From NCBI GenBank assembly GCA_025617745.1, contig CM046869.1:14589168-14653167 (forward strand): DNA of 64,000 nucleotides, in the 5' to 3' direction. Under the pieces are notes generated by a model. That model made no database searches. It was not told where the DNA came from and saw only the letters and a list, made by a program, of their open reading frames with translations. Origin of the DNA: Heliocidaris erythrogramma (Eukaryota > Echinodermata > Echinoidea > Camarodonta > Echinometridae). Made by a program: the position numbers and the translations under genes. Positions 10,052 to 21,616 of this stretch are shown one piece after another; within the stretch, counting starts at the first letter, position 1, and each line of letters starts with the position of its first letter.

Positions 10052-11846
10052 TTATGCCTCCGCCATCACCAGATTGGAAATGTATGGGATACATGTTCAC
10101 TTGAAAAAGGATTGGTCCAACAAAATTACAAATCTTTTCACTTAAAATGCACTGGAGATAAAAAATCTATTTCATTTCATTTTTTTAAATAAAAAAAACT
10201 TACAATTGATCATCAAATACACCAAGGAAATAGATATTTTATAGCAAATAGAACACTGTCCCCTTGAAATTTCTAAAATAGGTAGGCCTATAATGACCTC
10301 TATGACCTTTGAACTTTGACCTTTAGACCCTAAAATCTAATCAGTTTATCGTCCCTCACATATGCATTCATGGGCCAGGTTAGAGGTTGATCTGTCAAAC
10401 AGTTCTGAAGTTATTGCGAGAACGAACCATTTTTATGTACATAATGACACCTCTACCCTTTGACCTTTGACCTTGAGACCCTAAAATCTAATCAGTTCAT
10501 CGTCCTTCCCGTATGCAAACATGGGCCATGTTAGAAGCTGATCTGTCAAACAGTTCTTCCGTTATTGCGAGAACTAACCATTTTTATGTACATAATTACC
10601 TCTGTGACCTTTCACCTTTGACCTTGAGACCCCAAAATCTAACCAGTTCATCGTCCCTCCCATATGCATACATGGGCCAAGTTACAAGCTGATCCGCCAA
10701 ATGGTTCCTAAGTTATCACAAGAATGAACCATTTTTATGTATATAATGACCTCTATGACCTTTGACCTTTGACCTTGAGACCCCAAAATCTAATCAGTTC
10801 ATCGTCCCTCCCATATGAATACATGGGCCAAGTTAGAAGCTGATCCGCCAAACGGTTCCTAAGTTATTGCGAGAAATAACCATTTTTATGTATATAATGA
10901 CCTCTATGACCTTTGACCTTTGACCCTGAGACCCAAATAACCAGTTCATCGTCCCTCCCATATGCATAGATGGGCCAAGTTACAAGCTTATCCGCCAAAC
11001 GGTTCCTAAGTTATTGCGAGAAATAACCATTTTATATATATATAATGACCTCTATGACCTTTGACCTTTGACCTTGAGACCCCAAAATCTAATCAGTTCA
11101 TCGTCCCTCCCATATGAATACATGGGCCAAGTTAGAAGCTGATCCGCCAAACGGTTCCTAAGTTATTGCGAGAAATAACCATTTTATGTATATAATGACC
11201 TCTATGACCTTTGACCTTTGACCTTGAGACCCCAAAATCTAATCAGTTCATCGTCCCTCCCATATGAATACATGGGCCAAGTTAGAAGCTGATCCGCCAA
11301 ACGGTTCCTAAGTTATTGCGAGAAATAACCATTTTATGTATATAATGACCTCTATGACCTTTGACCTTTGACCTTGAGACCCCAAAATCTAATCAGTTCA
11401 TCGTCCCTCCCATATGAATACATGGGCCAAGTTAGAAGCTGATCCGCCAAACGGTTCCTAAGTTATCACAAGAACGAACCATTTTTATGTATATAATGAC
11501 CTCTATGACCTTTGACCTTTGACCTTGAGACCCCAAAATCTAATCACTTCATCGTCCTACCATATGCATACATGGGCCAAGTTACAAGCTGATCCGCCAA
11601 ATGGTTCCTAAGTTATCACAAGAATGAACCATTTTTATGTATATAATGACCTCTATGACCTTTGACCTTTGACCTTGAGACCCCAAAATCTAATCAGTTC
11701 ATCGTCTCTCCCATATGCATACATGGGCCAAGTTACAAGCTGATCCGCCAAACGGTTTTTAAGTTATCGCGAGAACGAAAAGGGGACGGACGGACGACCC
11801 AAAAACATAATGCCTCCGGCACCACCTACGGTGGGCGGAGGCATAA
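10052..11846 (-). mobile_element. TATGCCTCCGCC-ended element with internal minisatellite
   Basis: Bounded by TTATGCCTCCGCC (10053) and its reverse complement GGCGGAGGCATAA (11834). The right end also folds on itself (ATGCCTCCGGCACCACC against GGTGGGCGGAGGCAT). Ten ~150-bp repeats fill the interior. The same ends and related repeats occur in the opposite orientation at 55073-55935, so this is a dispersed family. It has no ORF of note. Elements with these ends are common in marine invertebrate DNA; I do not assign a superfamily. Confidence 0.82.
10295..11798 (-). repeat. Ten tandem ~150-bp units with nuclear-receptor half-site triplets
   Basis: Units start at about 10295, 10446, 10597, 10748, 10899, 11047, 11197, 11347, 11498 and 11648. 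Each has TGACCTTTGACCTTTGACCT (some degraded), that is three AGGTCA half-sites spaced by one base (DR1), plus a further half-site three bases away in TGACCTCTATGACC. Units from 11047 to 11497 are virtually identical, implying recent local amplification; the first three are more diverged. Confidence 0.93.
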
Positions 11847-11934
11847 AAAGTGACATTTTAGTCATATTGTGTGTTGGAGCGAATAGGGGAGTTGTCCACA
11901 GCTATACATCACACTGATGTTATTCCAAAAAAAA

Positions 11935-12135
11935 TAATTTTTATATGAGATGTATATTTCAATTAATTTGCTGTCTATTGATTTATGTAATCAAATTTAC
12001 AGGGCTAACCCCGATTAGCATATGCTATTTGTTAGCTCCCTTTATCCAAGATGTTATTGTCATTGTTACCAAGATGTACTGGTGTATGTATCATTGTGAT
12101 TTTGGTAATAAACTCATTCATTCATTCATAATGAG
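11935..12135 (+). mobile_element. Possible 3' end of an L2/CR1-like LINE
   Basis: Contains GGGCTAACCCCGATTAGC, a stem-like TTTGTTAGCTCCC segment, then GGTAATAAACTCATTCATTC and a short (ATTC)n tail. This resembles the 3' UTR and simple tail of L2/CR1 retrotransposons. No coding part remains. Confidence 0.45.
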
Positions 12136-12247
12136 GGCGGAGCAACAATTATCGCCAGAGCATTGTCGTATTTAATAGTTTAAATACTGTATCATTCTTT
12201 CCTTGTTCATTTCCCCATTAATCATGTGAAGAGTATAGGCCATGCAG

Positions 12248-13031
12248 GAGCCTGTCCCGAAATAGTCACCCCATTTTACATTTGAGATTTGACCCCTTAA
12301 AGTTACTTAGACCATCCATGTCATTCACGAAGCCGCCGGATTTGGCTCCAGAGCCCCCTCCCCCCCCCCCCTCCCCCAAAGGGCCTCAAAGTCGGGTCGA
12401 TTTCAACCCATATCTATGTAACATAATTATATGCGCCAAACTTTCACAGAAGGAAGGTGTATGACTATACATTACCAAAACACAAAAACTGACATAATTT
12501 CCGTCGGGATGGGTTGTCAGACCCCCCCCCCCCTCCCCCCCCCCCCCCTCCAAAAAAAATAAAAAAATTAATAAATAAATAAAAAAAATTGAGGAAAGTT
12601 TTTCCCCTTAATGCCCGTGGACCAAATTCTGTCAGAAGGAAGAGGTCTGTGTGTACATTACATAAAAATTGAAAACTGACAAAAAATTCCATCGAGAAAG
12701 GGGTGTAACACGCCCCTGAAAAACACCAAAGCGCACCTAAACCAGGTTTTGCTGCTCAAATTGCTATGGATGTATAGATAAAAATCCTTTTTTGGCATTA
12801 TAACCATGATAACTCTAATGTGTGCAATTCAATTCAGGTCAAATTTACATATAGTACAATCTTGAGTATTTTAACTTTCTTGGCATGCTTGGGGTGTTAT
12901 TTGGTGACAGATGATCATATCAATAATAAGTTACATGCGAGCTTTTTATGAATGACATGGATGGTCTAAGTAACTTTAAGGGGTCAAATTTCATATGTAA
13001 AATGGGTTAACTATTTCTGAACAGTCTCCCA
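12248..13031. mobile_element. TIR element with ~85-bp inverted ends
   Basis: Left end GGAGCCTGTCCCGAAATAGT continues through CCATTTTACAT, TTTGACCCCTTAAAGTTACT and TAGACCATCCATGTCATTCA. The right end repeats this inverted (12945-13031) with about 10 mismatches. The interior holds long C/G tracts and two related segments (near 12420-12500 and 12610-12690). No transposase. Confidence 0.85.
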
Positions 13032-13089
13032 GACTAGTAAATTCGTGTTCTGGTAGCATAATACATTTTAAAAATCAGAACTAATCCCT

Positions 13090-13275
13090 CTATCCCCCCC
13101 CCCCCCCTCTCTCTCTCTAACTCTATCTCACATATATATATATCTCTCTCTCTCTCTCTCTATCTCACATCTCTCTCTCTCTCTCTCTCTACTCCCGCCT
13201 CTCTCTCTCTCTCTTTCGCACTACCTCCCTCCCCCTCTCTCTCTCTGTCTCACTCTCACTCCCCCGCTGCTCCCC
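13090..13275. repeat. CT-rich microsatellite
   Basis: Poly-C followed by interrupted (CT)n, (TA)n and CCCT runs. No other content. Confidence 0.9.
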
Positions 13276-13845
13276 CTCTCTTTCTGCAATATTCATTGAG
13301 ACTTTCCCTTCTCCCTTACACCCTCTTTCTGGAAATTAACCGAGGTTAATTCAAACTCTCACACCATTCTTCCTTTCGCAAGACCTTAAAATATATTTTT
13401 TTATTCAAAAACTTCAATTAATTTATTTTCTTTCATTTGTATGTCCGATAAATAATTTCTTCATGGAATTTGATAATCTAACACCATTTCAAATTAAGAA
13501 AATGCAAATAATGCACAATTACAAAAAAAAGGGGGGGGGGGCTTGTTAAGAATCCATTTGCCATAAGTTTAAAAGTTGAGCCTAATTCCCATGTAGCATT
13601 TTGAACAAGACTTGTATAAACGCCGTCTATGGATTTCATAATGCTGGAGCGTGCACTTATATTAAAAAAAATGTTTCTAAAACGATTTTTGAAATTGCGC
13701 AGTGGTTTTTAAAAAGAACCATGCTCCGTGGTGCAATGGTTCTATTAAGAACCCCAAATGTTAGGGGGAATTTAACTTTCTATAAATTGCGGAAATGAAA
13801 TGAGGGCCGAAATACTTTCGCATCTTTAGCAAGAAACATCAAACT
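13276..13845. other. Unannotated stretch
   Basis: AT-rich DNA with a G tract at 13531-13541. A loose repeat of AGAACCATGC/TGGTTCTATTAAGAACC lies near 13718-13755 and may be the end of a small MITE. No gene seen. Confidence 0.4.
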
Positions 13846-13932
13846 ACGGAAGCTTAAAATTGCCCCCAGAATACGAGATGAATCAGTCTGACGAGAAGAC
13901 AAGGAAACGAGTCAAGAAGACAAAAAGAGGGG

Positions 13933-14690
13933 AAGTCCAGTCTAAAAATTACTTGGTTTTAATAGAAGCAGAAAAAATAGGCCTACAGATCAAAGAAAGT
14001 TTGAGGAAAATCGGACAACTAATAAGAAAGTTATGAATTTTTAAGTGACATGAAAAACTAGAGAAACAAGTCATTGATTTGTGTTTTCCTAGGTACGCAA
14101 CTCACCAATTCTTTGTTTGTATTCATAATACAAATTCTCAAATTTTGTCCAAGAATATGAGTTTTCACATAACTTGAACCAAGTTACATCTATAGTAATA
14201 TGTTTTTGCATGTATAAACCTTTACAAAATATTTCAAGAACTTCAAAATATTAATATTTTTTCCAAATATTACATTTCAATAATAACTCATTTTTTATGA
14301 ATATTATATAACATATTCATAATCATGATTTTTACAGAAAATTATTTACTCTGTATTAGTGTATACATGCAAAAACATATTCCTATAAATGTAAGTTGGT
14401 TCAAGTCATGAGGAAATCATATTCTTGGAAAAAAAAAATAATTAAAATTTGTATTATGAATATCAACAGAATAGTTGGTGAGTTGTGTACCTATTTTCAT
14501 CACAAAGTCATGACTTGGTTGCCAATTTGTCTAGTGATTTTCATTGTTTTTCCAGTTTTTCATGCCACTAAAAAATTCATAACTTTCTTATTATTTTTCC
14601 GATTTTCCTCAAACTTTTTTTGATCTGTTGGTCTGATTTTTCTGCTTCTAACAAAACCAAGTAATTTTTGGACTGGACTTTAAGACACCC
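13933..14690. mobile_element. Nested MITE with ~330-bp inverted arms
   Basis: AAGTCCAGTCTAAAAATTAC at the left is mirrored by GTAATTTTTGGACTGGACTT at the right. The inverted match runs inward to about 14260/14345 (TTTTTGCATGTATA against TATACATGCAAAAA), leaving an AT-rich loop of less than 100 bp. The arms are imperfect, so it is not a new insertion. Related end sequence occurs at 22915-22980. Confidence 0.87.
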
Positions 14691-14694
14691 CCTT

Positions 14695-15640
14695 TAAGAC
14701 ACAAAGATGAGATCATCGATCTCGTCAAGTAGATTTGATTTGGCTGAAAAGATGAGAAGACAGATCTTGTATCTCGTGAGTCGACTTCATTTGGACGAGA
14801 AGACGAGAAGTCCATGTGTTTCATAAAGCTGTTCGTAAAGTTATGCATGACTTTTCGTATGACTTAAATATGACAAGCCAAATGGGACGCTCATTCATTT
14901 TTAAATGCATCAACTACAGTTGGACTGCATGCAGATTAATATTCTTATTGTAACAAACATTTTTAATGCAAAGTATATTTTTTGCCATAATTGAATTGAG
15001 GTTATTGGAAATACAGTCACACTTTGTTAAAACAACAGAAAAAAACTATGGGCATCCTATCTGGCACTTCATATTCAAGTCGTTCGTAAAGTCATGCGTA
15101 ACTTTACGAACAGCTTTATGAAACACCCCCTGATCCTAAATCTCGTCAAGTCGACTTGATGAGGACGAGAAGACGATTATAATATAATTTCTTCTAGTCG
15201 ACTTGATTAAGACAAGAAGATGAGAATAAGAGTTACTGGACTTGGCTTCTCGTCTTATCGTCCTCATCAAGTCAACTTGACGAGATCCAGTATCTCGTCT
15301 TCTCGACAACTCGTCTTGAAAAAGTCGACTTGACGAGATCCATGATATTGTATTCTCGTCTTCTCGTCTTGATGAAGTCGACTTGACAAGATCCAGTATC
15401 CCGTCTTCTGGTGTATATCCTCATCAAGTCTGCTTGACAAGATCCAAGATCTGGTCTTCTTGTTTTCTCGTCCAAATCAAGTCGACTTGACGAGATCCTG
15501 TATCTCTTCTATTCGTCTTCTGGTCAAAATGAAATCGACTAGACGAGATACAAGATCTCACCATTCCATCTTTTCAGCCAAATCAAATCTACTTAACGAG
15601 ATCCAGGATCTCGTCTTTGTGTCTTCTCGTCTCGTCTTCT
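14695..15640. repeat. 54-bp palindromic minisatellite (AAGTCGACTTGACGAGATC)
   Basis: Near-regular copies of CTCGTCAAGTCGACTTGACG occur around 15147, 15198, 15269, 15323, 15377, 15427, 15481, 15534 and 15588, with two more at 14727 and 14780. The core is self-complementary around GTCGAC, so every unit can form a hairpin. Predicted proteins here (Arg/Asp/Thr-rich) merely read the repeat. Confidence 0.88.
14816..15126. mobile_element. MITE inserted in the 54-bp minisatellite
   Basis: TIR GTGTTTCATAAAGCTGTTCG continues for about 57 bp (through TAAAGTTATGCATGACTT) and is repeated inverted at 15068-15126. The interior phrase TTGGAAATACAGTCACACTT and ATCCTATCTGGCACTTCATA recur at 33298-33370, a second, partial copy. 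Confidence 0.87.
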
Positions 15641-15734
15641 TGTCTTCTTGACTCGTTCCTTGTTTTCTCGTCTCGTTTTCTCGTCTTCACGTCCTGATTT
15701 ATCTCTTCTTCTGGGAGCACATTTAAGCTTCCGT

Positions 15735-16949
15735 ATAAAACGCTATACAAAAGGAGCATGACAGTACCGTAGGACAAGTCCTGGCAGTTGTTGAAAAACT
15801 TACTTTCTTCGCTGAAAAATAATGATTTGGTGAAATTGTTGCTTATATTCTCGTTTTCATAAAGCTTTCGGCATGCAGACAATAAATAGAATAGGCTATT
15901 TAATGCTAATTTCAAAGTCTAAATCTAAGTAAGATTGTATATATATGCCAACCCGTACTCCTGGCATTGGTAAATATCTCAAGATGAAAACCAAGAGCAT
16001 ATAAATCCTGCAACATGCAAAATTGTATCCATCTTCAAAATCTGCATTTGAAAATTAATGTTCAATAATGGTCGCTGGTTTCGCGAACCTATATCTCCTT
16101 TACTTATTGGCCTATGCACGTATGTCGGTTCGCGAAACCTGTGACGCAATTTTTACAAAATGATATTCTTGACCATCATTAATATCTATATACAAACTAG
16201 TCACATATAACAGCCAGACATGCTTTTAAAATCCCTTATGCACTGTCCGTTTGCGATATCGAGATACGCAATTGTACTTTGCCGCACAAAGATTGCACGT
16301 ACTTTCACCGACATAGCAACAACTAGTGTACATATTTTCGAAATGAGAGGTATACAGATAGTTAATAAAGAGTATAGTTCGTCCTTAAAATATTCAACAT
16401 CTGAGCACAGCTCTAAAATGAGGCACAACATACAAAGGCTGGAGTAGCAGTAATAACTGCCCTTTCCCCGTTGGACCCCCCCCCCCCCCAAAAAAAAAAA
16501 AAAAAAAAAAAAAAAAAACAGCAAACAAAACAAAACAACAACAGAAAACACCTGTAGATATAGCATGTCCGCATTGTAAAAATAGAAAAATAGTTCAGTT
16601 TACAGTACAGGCCTACAAAAAATAGGTTCGTATTGCTGGTAATCCACTCATTCACATGAAATTTCAAAATTGTTTATGAAATCGCTCAAAGCTTTAATCC
16701 CAAATTAAAATTGATGAATCAAAGATTATCAAAATCAGGTTTTAGGGTAATGCAATCACTTGAATGCTCTTGGTGCATACGAAAACGACGACAGGGCTTC
16801 GTGTGGGACAAGTTTATAACTACTATCGTAACTTTTTGGCTATGAGGAGATATCCATCCAAAGTTTTTAGGATATCAATGTAACTGACAACCATACCGAT
16901 ACCGTAAATTTATTTTAAACATAACCAAAAACAAAAACAAAAAGAAATA
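15735..16949. other. Unannotated stretch downstream of the sulfotransferase
   Basis: Contains a hairpin built on GGTTTCGCGAACC/GGTTCGCGAAACC (16077-16139) whose arms extend weakly outward (ATTAATGTTC/ATCATTAAT), and a poly-C then poly-A run (16477-16518). ORFs over the poly-C/poly-A are artefacts. No gene recognised. Confidence 0.5.
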
Positions 16950-17118
16950 TGGAAGCGGCAAATTATCTTTAAAAACATTAAAAGATAAATCTGTCCGATT
17001 TTGTTTAAAGGAAGCGTTATATTAAAGATGGATTTATTTATGGAAGTGGCAAATTATCTTTAAAAATTTAAACCATAAATCTGCTTTCTTTTTTTAATAG
17101 GAAGAGTTAAAAATGGAT
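16950..17118. repeat. Two-copy ~88-bp tandem duplication
   Basis: ATGGAAGCGGCAAATTATCT (16950) and ATGGAAGTGGCAAATTATCT (17040) head two diverged direct copies ending GGAAG-GTTA-AAATGGATT. It lies in the presumed 3' UTR or flank of the minus-strand sulfotransferase gene. Confidence 0.8.
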
Positions 17119-17148
17119 TCATAATATACCAAGCCTTACGGTGGTAGT

Positions 17149-17154
17149 TTTATT
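17149..17154 (-). promoter_or_regulatory. Candidate polyadenylation signal AATAAA
   Basis: On the minus strand AATAAA lies 8 bases after the sulfotransferase stop codon, which would give a very short 3' UTR. A second AATAAA is at 17039-17034. Which is used cannot be told from sequence. Confidence 0.4.
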
Positions 17155-17161
17155 TGCAGTA

Positions 17162-19276
17162 TCAAAATTCGTCAGGAATCGGTAGGGGCTCCACCAGAGT
17201 GACATTTGCATTGGCAAGATCCATTATGCTTGTTACCTTTTTGTACCCTAACAGTTTCATGGTTTCTAGACAGACATCTTCGACCTGTCGCACCTGCACA
17301 GGCCGCAAAGATTGCCGCCACCGGGTCGCAGTCTCGATGGAGTTCTTGTGCGTGCTGAAGAGCTTCACGCTGCGGTTATCGTTGTTCCGAGTGTTGGACA
17401 CGATCCACTCCATGACCACACGTGGGTACTCAATACCTACGAAGTCGTAGATCTGTCGTGCGATGCGAAGTGGGTCAAGGGCGAAGTCCTCGTACCGGAC
17501 TAACTTGTAGCGGTTGCGTAGCCACGAAGGTTTCTGGTTCTGGACTTGAAGGATGGAATCTCTGGTCCATTGACAAAGTCGAGGTATGGTATGGACCACA
17601 TGATCTGGGTAATTACCCAATAGTCCAAGGGCGTCCAGTTTACCTGAGTAAAGAGAAAGAGAGGGGGGGGGGGAACAGATTGCAAAAATATTTAAGAGTG
17701 TATCTAAAACGTGAGAAACCTTCCTGATGAGGTGAGAGTTTAAAATAATAAACTAAAATATTAGGGCGTCTAAGAGCAGTATCTATTATGTTTGATATTA
17801 TACAGATGATACTGGCAGAATATTTTAACTTATATACGTCAGACAGGTTTTACGCAGTGCGGTTAATACTCAAAGTCTCCTAAAGATCCTCATCCGGAAG
17901 GGCAGTTTGTCAAAAATGAATTGAACTTCCGATCTCTAGTTGGACATGTTCCGAGTATTCATGGTAATCTCGATTGGAATGATGTCACAGAATTCTATTT
18001 TTTCACTTTCTTTCTTTCTTCTCGGTCGCTGAATGCGAGTTTCTGTGCATCAATTTAGCATTACTATACTTATTATGGTGTGAACGAACTGTGAGGTATT
18101 GCACGAAGTTCGCGCTTAAAACATACCTTTCCAAATAAGGTTGCCAGGGCGAACATTTCTAGGTGCAGGTAGCTTCGGTCTACTAAAATTGTAATATAGC
18201 CTCCTAGAATTTGCTGTGCCTCGCGGGTCCCTCACTAAGTGGATGATCTTAACGTTGATTCCGGCATCGACTAGGGGTTTAAAGTAATCTAGGTCGGCAC
18301 GAATCGTCTTCACGCAGACACGTTGGTGAGAATGCTTGCAGACGGTACCCACGTCGTTTACAGTGATGAGGGTGCAATTGCGATATCGGCTTTGGGGTCC
18401 AGGGGGCTTTTTGCAAAGGGAAACAATCTTGTTGCTCCTTACCGATCCGCCATTCCATCTAAGCCATGCTTTCGTGAGATTTTCCCCAAATTCACAGCGA
18501 CTGTGGCCGAGCAGGAGATCGGTTGAGATATTCTTGTGTTGGCTGACGTCCACTTCGCCCGATCGCAACAAGGGGTCTATTGATATCAGCGGCTCGTAAA
18601 TGAAGAAGAGGGAAGGGTTCTGGTTGAAGATTTCCCCCAGTAATGTCGAACCCGTTCTCATCCTAGCTAGAATAACAATAAAGATCGGGCGCTTAGATTT
18701 ATCTTTAATGAAACTCTCAGAATAATCACCAAATTCGTCATCTTCACTGGCATCTTTATCCTCAACCATCTCCCGATACCGGTTCTCCTGTAACTTTCGC
18801 GCTTCTGTCGTCTGCTCAGTCTCAAATCCAGTAAAGGTTTTTCTCATCCGAACATTCTCTTGCATGCGTTCCATAATATCCTTTGTCTTGCTCCTAGTAA
18901 AGACTAGCCCTCGTTTTAACTCTTCTAACATACTGCTTCCTAACCCACCTGTCACGTTGCTTGCCTTGGTCGTTTTCTTCCTTTCTCTTATCCATCGGTT
19001 TGTTTGATCCTTGGTCCCAACTTGCTTGGCCCTGATTTTATACGGATCAATTGGAACAACTAATCTTGGACGGGTATGCACTCTCATTTTCAGGTTATCT
19101 TGGGCTGCCAGGGACCCTGGGGGACGTGACGTCTTTGTATTGTGGTAGACAAATAATAATGCAAACAGGATGCTCATGAAAAGGAGCAACGATCTAAAGA
19201 GTCGAGACGTACTAACTGACGATATTACCCTCATATCAAGAATCCACAAACAGGGTGTGCGCCCTGCTCCAATCAT
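17162..19276 (-). CDS. Carbohydrate (GAG-type) 6-O-sulfotransferase, two coding exons
   Basis: Predicted Golgi type II membrane enzyme that moves sulfate from PAPS to a sugar of a glycosaminoglycan or glycoprotein glycan. Exon 1 is 19276-18127, exon 2 is 17643-17162; joining restores one frame of about 543 residues. Exon 1 has a short cytoplasmic tail, a membrane anchor (about residues 27-45), a charged stem (50-195), the 5'-phosphosulfate-binding loop RMRTGST (205-211) and the 3'-phosphate-binding motif VRDPRGTANSR (348-358). Exon 2 adds the C-terminal third with the RYEDFALDP block typical of this family. N-glycosylation sequons are at N249, N266, N300 and N363. The ATG at 19276 is the first after an in-frame TAA; Met15 is an alternative. 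The family resembles vertebrate CHST1/CHST3, but the exact substrate cannot be assigned by eye. Further 5' non-coding exons are possible. Confidence 0.92.
17644..18126 (-). other. Intron of the sulfotransferase gene
   Basis: Phase-1 intron of 483 bp with donor AAAG|GTATGT (18126) and acceptor TTTACTCAG| (ending 17644), preceded by a pyrimidine tract that includes a long C run. The split glycine codon reads GGT whether spliced or not. Confidence 0.9.
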
Positions 19277-21171
19277 GTTAACTCTTCCACTTTATACAAC
19301 AAATATATTGCACTGTCAATACAACACCATTACGGAGTGCTAGAGAAAATATCACTTTGACTGATCATTAGCACTGGAGCCCTAAAGTCATCTGCAGAAG
19401 TGATGCGCAATAATTATCTTCACTGCATACAAAAACGTTGTTTTCTTTCTAACTGTGTAAAATTCATGTCAATTTCTAGTACAGAATGCAATCTTGATAA
19501 ATGTCAAAGAGAGAAAAAAAAATCGCTTCCTTGTTCCAACAATCGGCCTGGCTATGCTCGGATAGTCTCCATCAGGCTCGCCAACACTGTTTCTTCAGCT
19601 CGGCAGCAATTTCTTAACGTTGCTTTGGGTCATAAAATAACGCATCGGGATTATCGCTTAGCACGTAAAGAATATTTTAACTTGATGTGACTATATCATA
19701 TCCTTCTGTCCATGCACTGCTGGAGCACACTCAGCACGGACTCAACATCAACAGAGTATTTCCTGCCCTTCCTTATATCCGACATAAAAAAGTGAGTTCC
19801 TGATGACGTTTCTATAATATTTCATCAGAAGACGAGCTTCTTTCTCTGATGGCATGAATCGGGCAGTTGGCCAAAAGACTTTTCGTCAATAACTGTTGAA
19901 GTCTGAATTCCTAGGGGGGATGACAAAAACTTTCGACGATGACCTCATCCCATTCCAGGCAAGTTGAAGGAGGCTAAACACTCAGGCGACGTCGAAGAAA
20001 GAGAGAGAGACACACACACACGCACAGAGGATCCATTCTGTAGAGAAATTGAAATAATATATGTAATAACCATGATGCACTCACTGCTTGAAAAATAGAG
20101 GCCTATATTGCTTTATAATATTTTCTTTTCCCTTGCAATCAATATTCACTGCCGTGTGAAAAAAGGGGGAGGTGTACTGGGAGTACCTATATTCAAAACC
20201 TCTTCTTCATCAACATCTGAGCAAACTTATAAATTACGGCCAAAAAAGAGGGTTATACTAACATTACGTGTGTATCATAAATTAATATTGAAAATTGGAG
20301 ACGGGGACACATTCTATAATATTTCATAATTTTGCAATATTATACACCAGCTCCATCAAATAAATAATGGATCATATTTGCTATGTTGCCCCGAACCGCA
20401 CTTCACCCACCCCACCCCTATCCCTCCACAGTTTGCACCCATTAGAATACAACACCTTCATTCTCTTGGATAGGTCCAGCAGAATACAATCAATATAGGA
20501 TTTTTAAAAGCATATAGTGTCAAACAGCAGTACAGGCCTATATAGAAAGCTTGTAATTTGCTTCTTTGTGCAGGGAAAATTTTGCTTAAAATGACTTAAA
20601 CCACTGTACACCAAATGACCAACCATCCTGGAAAGAACAAGGAAAAAAACAACAAACAAACAAACAAACAAACATAAAACATATTAACAATGCATTAACC
20701 TCCACCACGCGACCAGGTATATTGCTCATCCAAGGAAAAATAAATCTGACTTGAAATTGGGTAAACAATTAATGTATTCCATAATTCTCTTCAATTCTCT
20801 TCGTGTATTAAACTCTGCACACCATAAGCATAACCACGCATTAACCAATCCTGGTTTTCTTACGGAACGTCCAATCACCTATTATTTTGCAAAGCATGCA
20901 TGGGGAATTTGTTCTTTGTTATCATCACTATTACAAAAACTATGTATCTTTCAAAAGAAGAAAATGAAATGTATAATTATTATTATAAATTATACATAGG
21001 CATGTTGAATTCATGTTCATTTCAAATGTTTGTTAAAGTGGCATTTTTGTAACATTTAATTTAAAGGGCAACTTCCAACTTTGTGATACTAAATAAGAGA
21101 ACTATGATGGTGAAAGTTTGGAAGAAGCAGGAGGGGGATAACCCCCCCCCCCCCCCCACCCTCGCTCGGTC
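19277..21171. other. Upstream flank of the sulfotransferase; no other gene seen
   Basis: Presumed 5' UTR and promoter region lie just above 19276, but I see no convincing TATA box. Small simple repeats occur: (GA)n(CA)n at 20000-20023 and (CAAA)n at 20648-20674. ORFs of 60-96 codons here show no recognisable motif. Confidence 0.5.
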
Positions 21172-21179
21172 TCTTTGCT

Positions 21180-21595
21180 CAGTGGTGTATCTAGGGGGCA
21201 GGGGGCTCGTGCACCAGGCAGCACTTGAAGGGGGCGCAAGAAACGCAAAGAAGAGAAAGAAATATGGGGGAAATGAAGAAAAAGCATAAGTTTAAGGACC
21301 ACGCGCCCCCAAATCCGCAGGGTAAATGCACTAGAAATTTATTTTTTGAAGGTTTGAAATGCGAAAATTCGAGCTTCTCTTCCGCTCAACTGCGGTGGTC
21401 AAATGCAAAATTTCCAGGGTAAAATGCACAAGAAAATGCGTTTTTTAGGGTTAAAAATTGAAAAATTTGCCGCTCGGCTGTGCTCGGCTGCGCCCTCGCC
21501 TGCACAATAACTTAAATAAGTTTGGGCACTCGGGGGGGGGGGGGGGCTAACTTCATTGTTTGCCCTGGGCGCCATAATCCCTAGATATGCCATTG
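21180..21595. mobile_element. hAT-like non-autonomous element
   Basis: Ends CAGTGGTGTATCTAGGG and its near-complement CCCTAGATATGCCATTG. The flanking 8-mers TCTTTGCT (21172-21179) and GCTTTGCT (21596-21603) match at 7 of 8, the expected hAT target duplication. The interior has GAAAATTTGAAATGCGAAAA-like repeats but no transposase. Confidence 0.82.
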
Positions 21596-21616
21596 GCTTT
21601 GCTCCCTCGCAAGTGA

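Larger units (their letters stand above)
13846..15734. mobile_element. Composite fold-back element
   Basis: Outer arms: ACGGAAGCTTAAA (13846) through GACAAGGAAACGAGTCAAGAAGAC (to about 13925) match, inverted, 15640-15734. Between them lie a 758-bp palindromic MITE (13933-14690), a 54-bp minisatellite (about 14695-15640) and a 311-bp MITE that splits the minisatellite (14816-15126). The minisatellite uses the same CGAGAAGAC words as the arms, so arms and core probably share an origin. No transposase. Confidence 0.78.

Noticed and set aside
10295..11798. Regular ~150-bp repeats considered as a tandem gene or CRISPR array
   Set aside because: There are no spacers, no RNA gene signature and no ORF; it is a minisatellite inside an element.
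12465..12692. Gly-rich and Phe-rich ORF near poly-C
   Set aside because: The glycine run is read from a homopolymer; it sits within a TIR element.
16477..16518. Poly-C/poly-A run as a processed-pseudogene tail
   Set aside because: No coding or transcript-like sequence precedes the poly-A on either strand, and no flanking duplication was found.
17312..17727. Forward-strand ORFs across the sulfotransferase exon 2
   Set aside because: They are antisense shadows of a real coding exon; the minus-strand frame has clear family motifs.
18323..18599. Forward-strand ORFs over sulfotransferase exon 1
   Set aside because: Antisense shadows with no motif.
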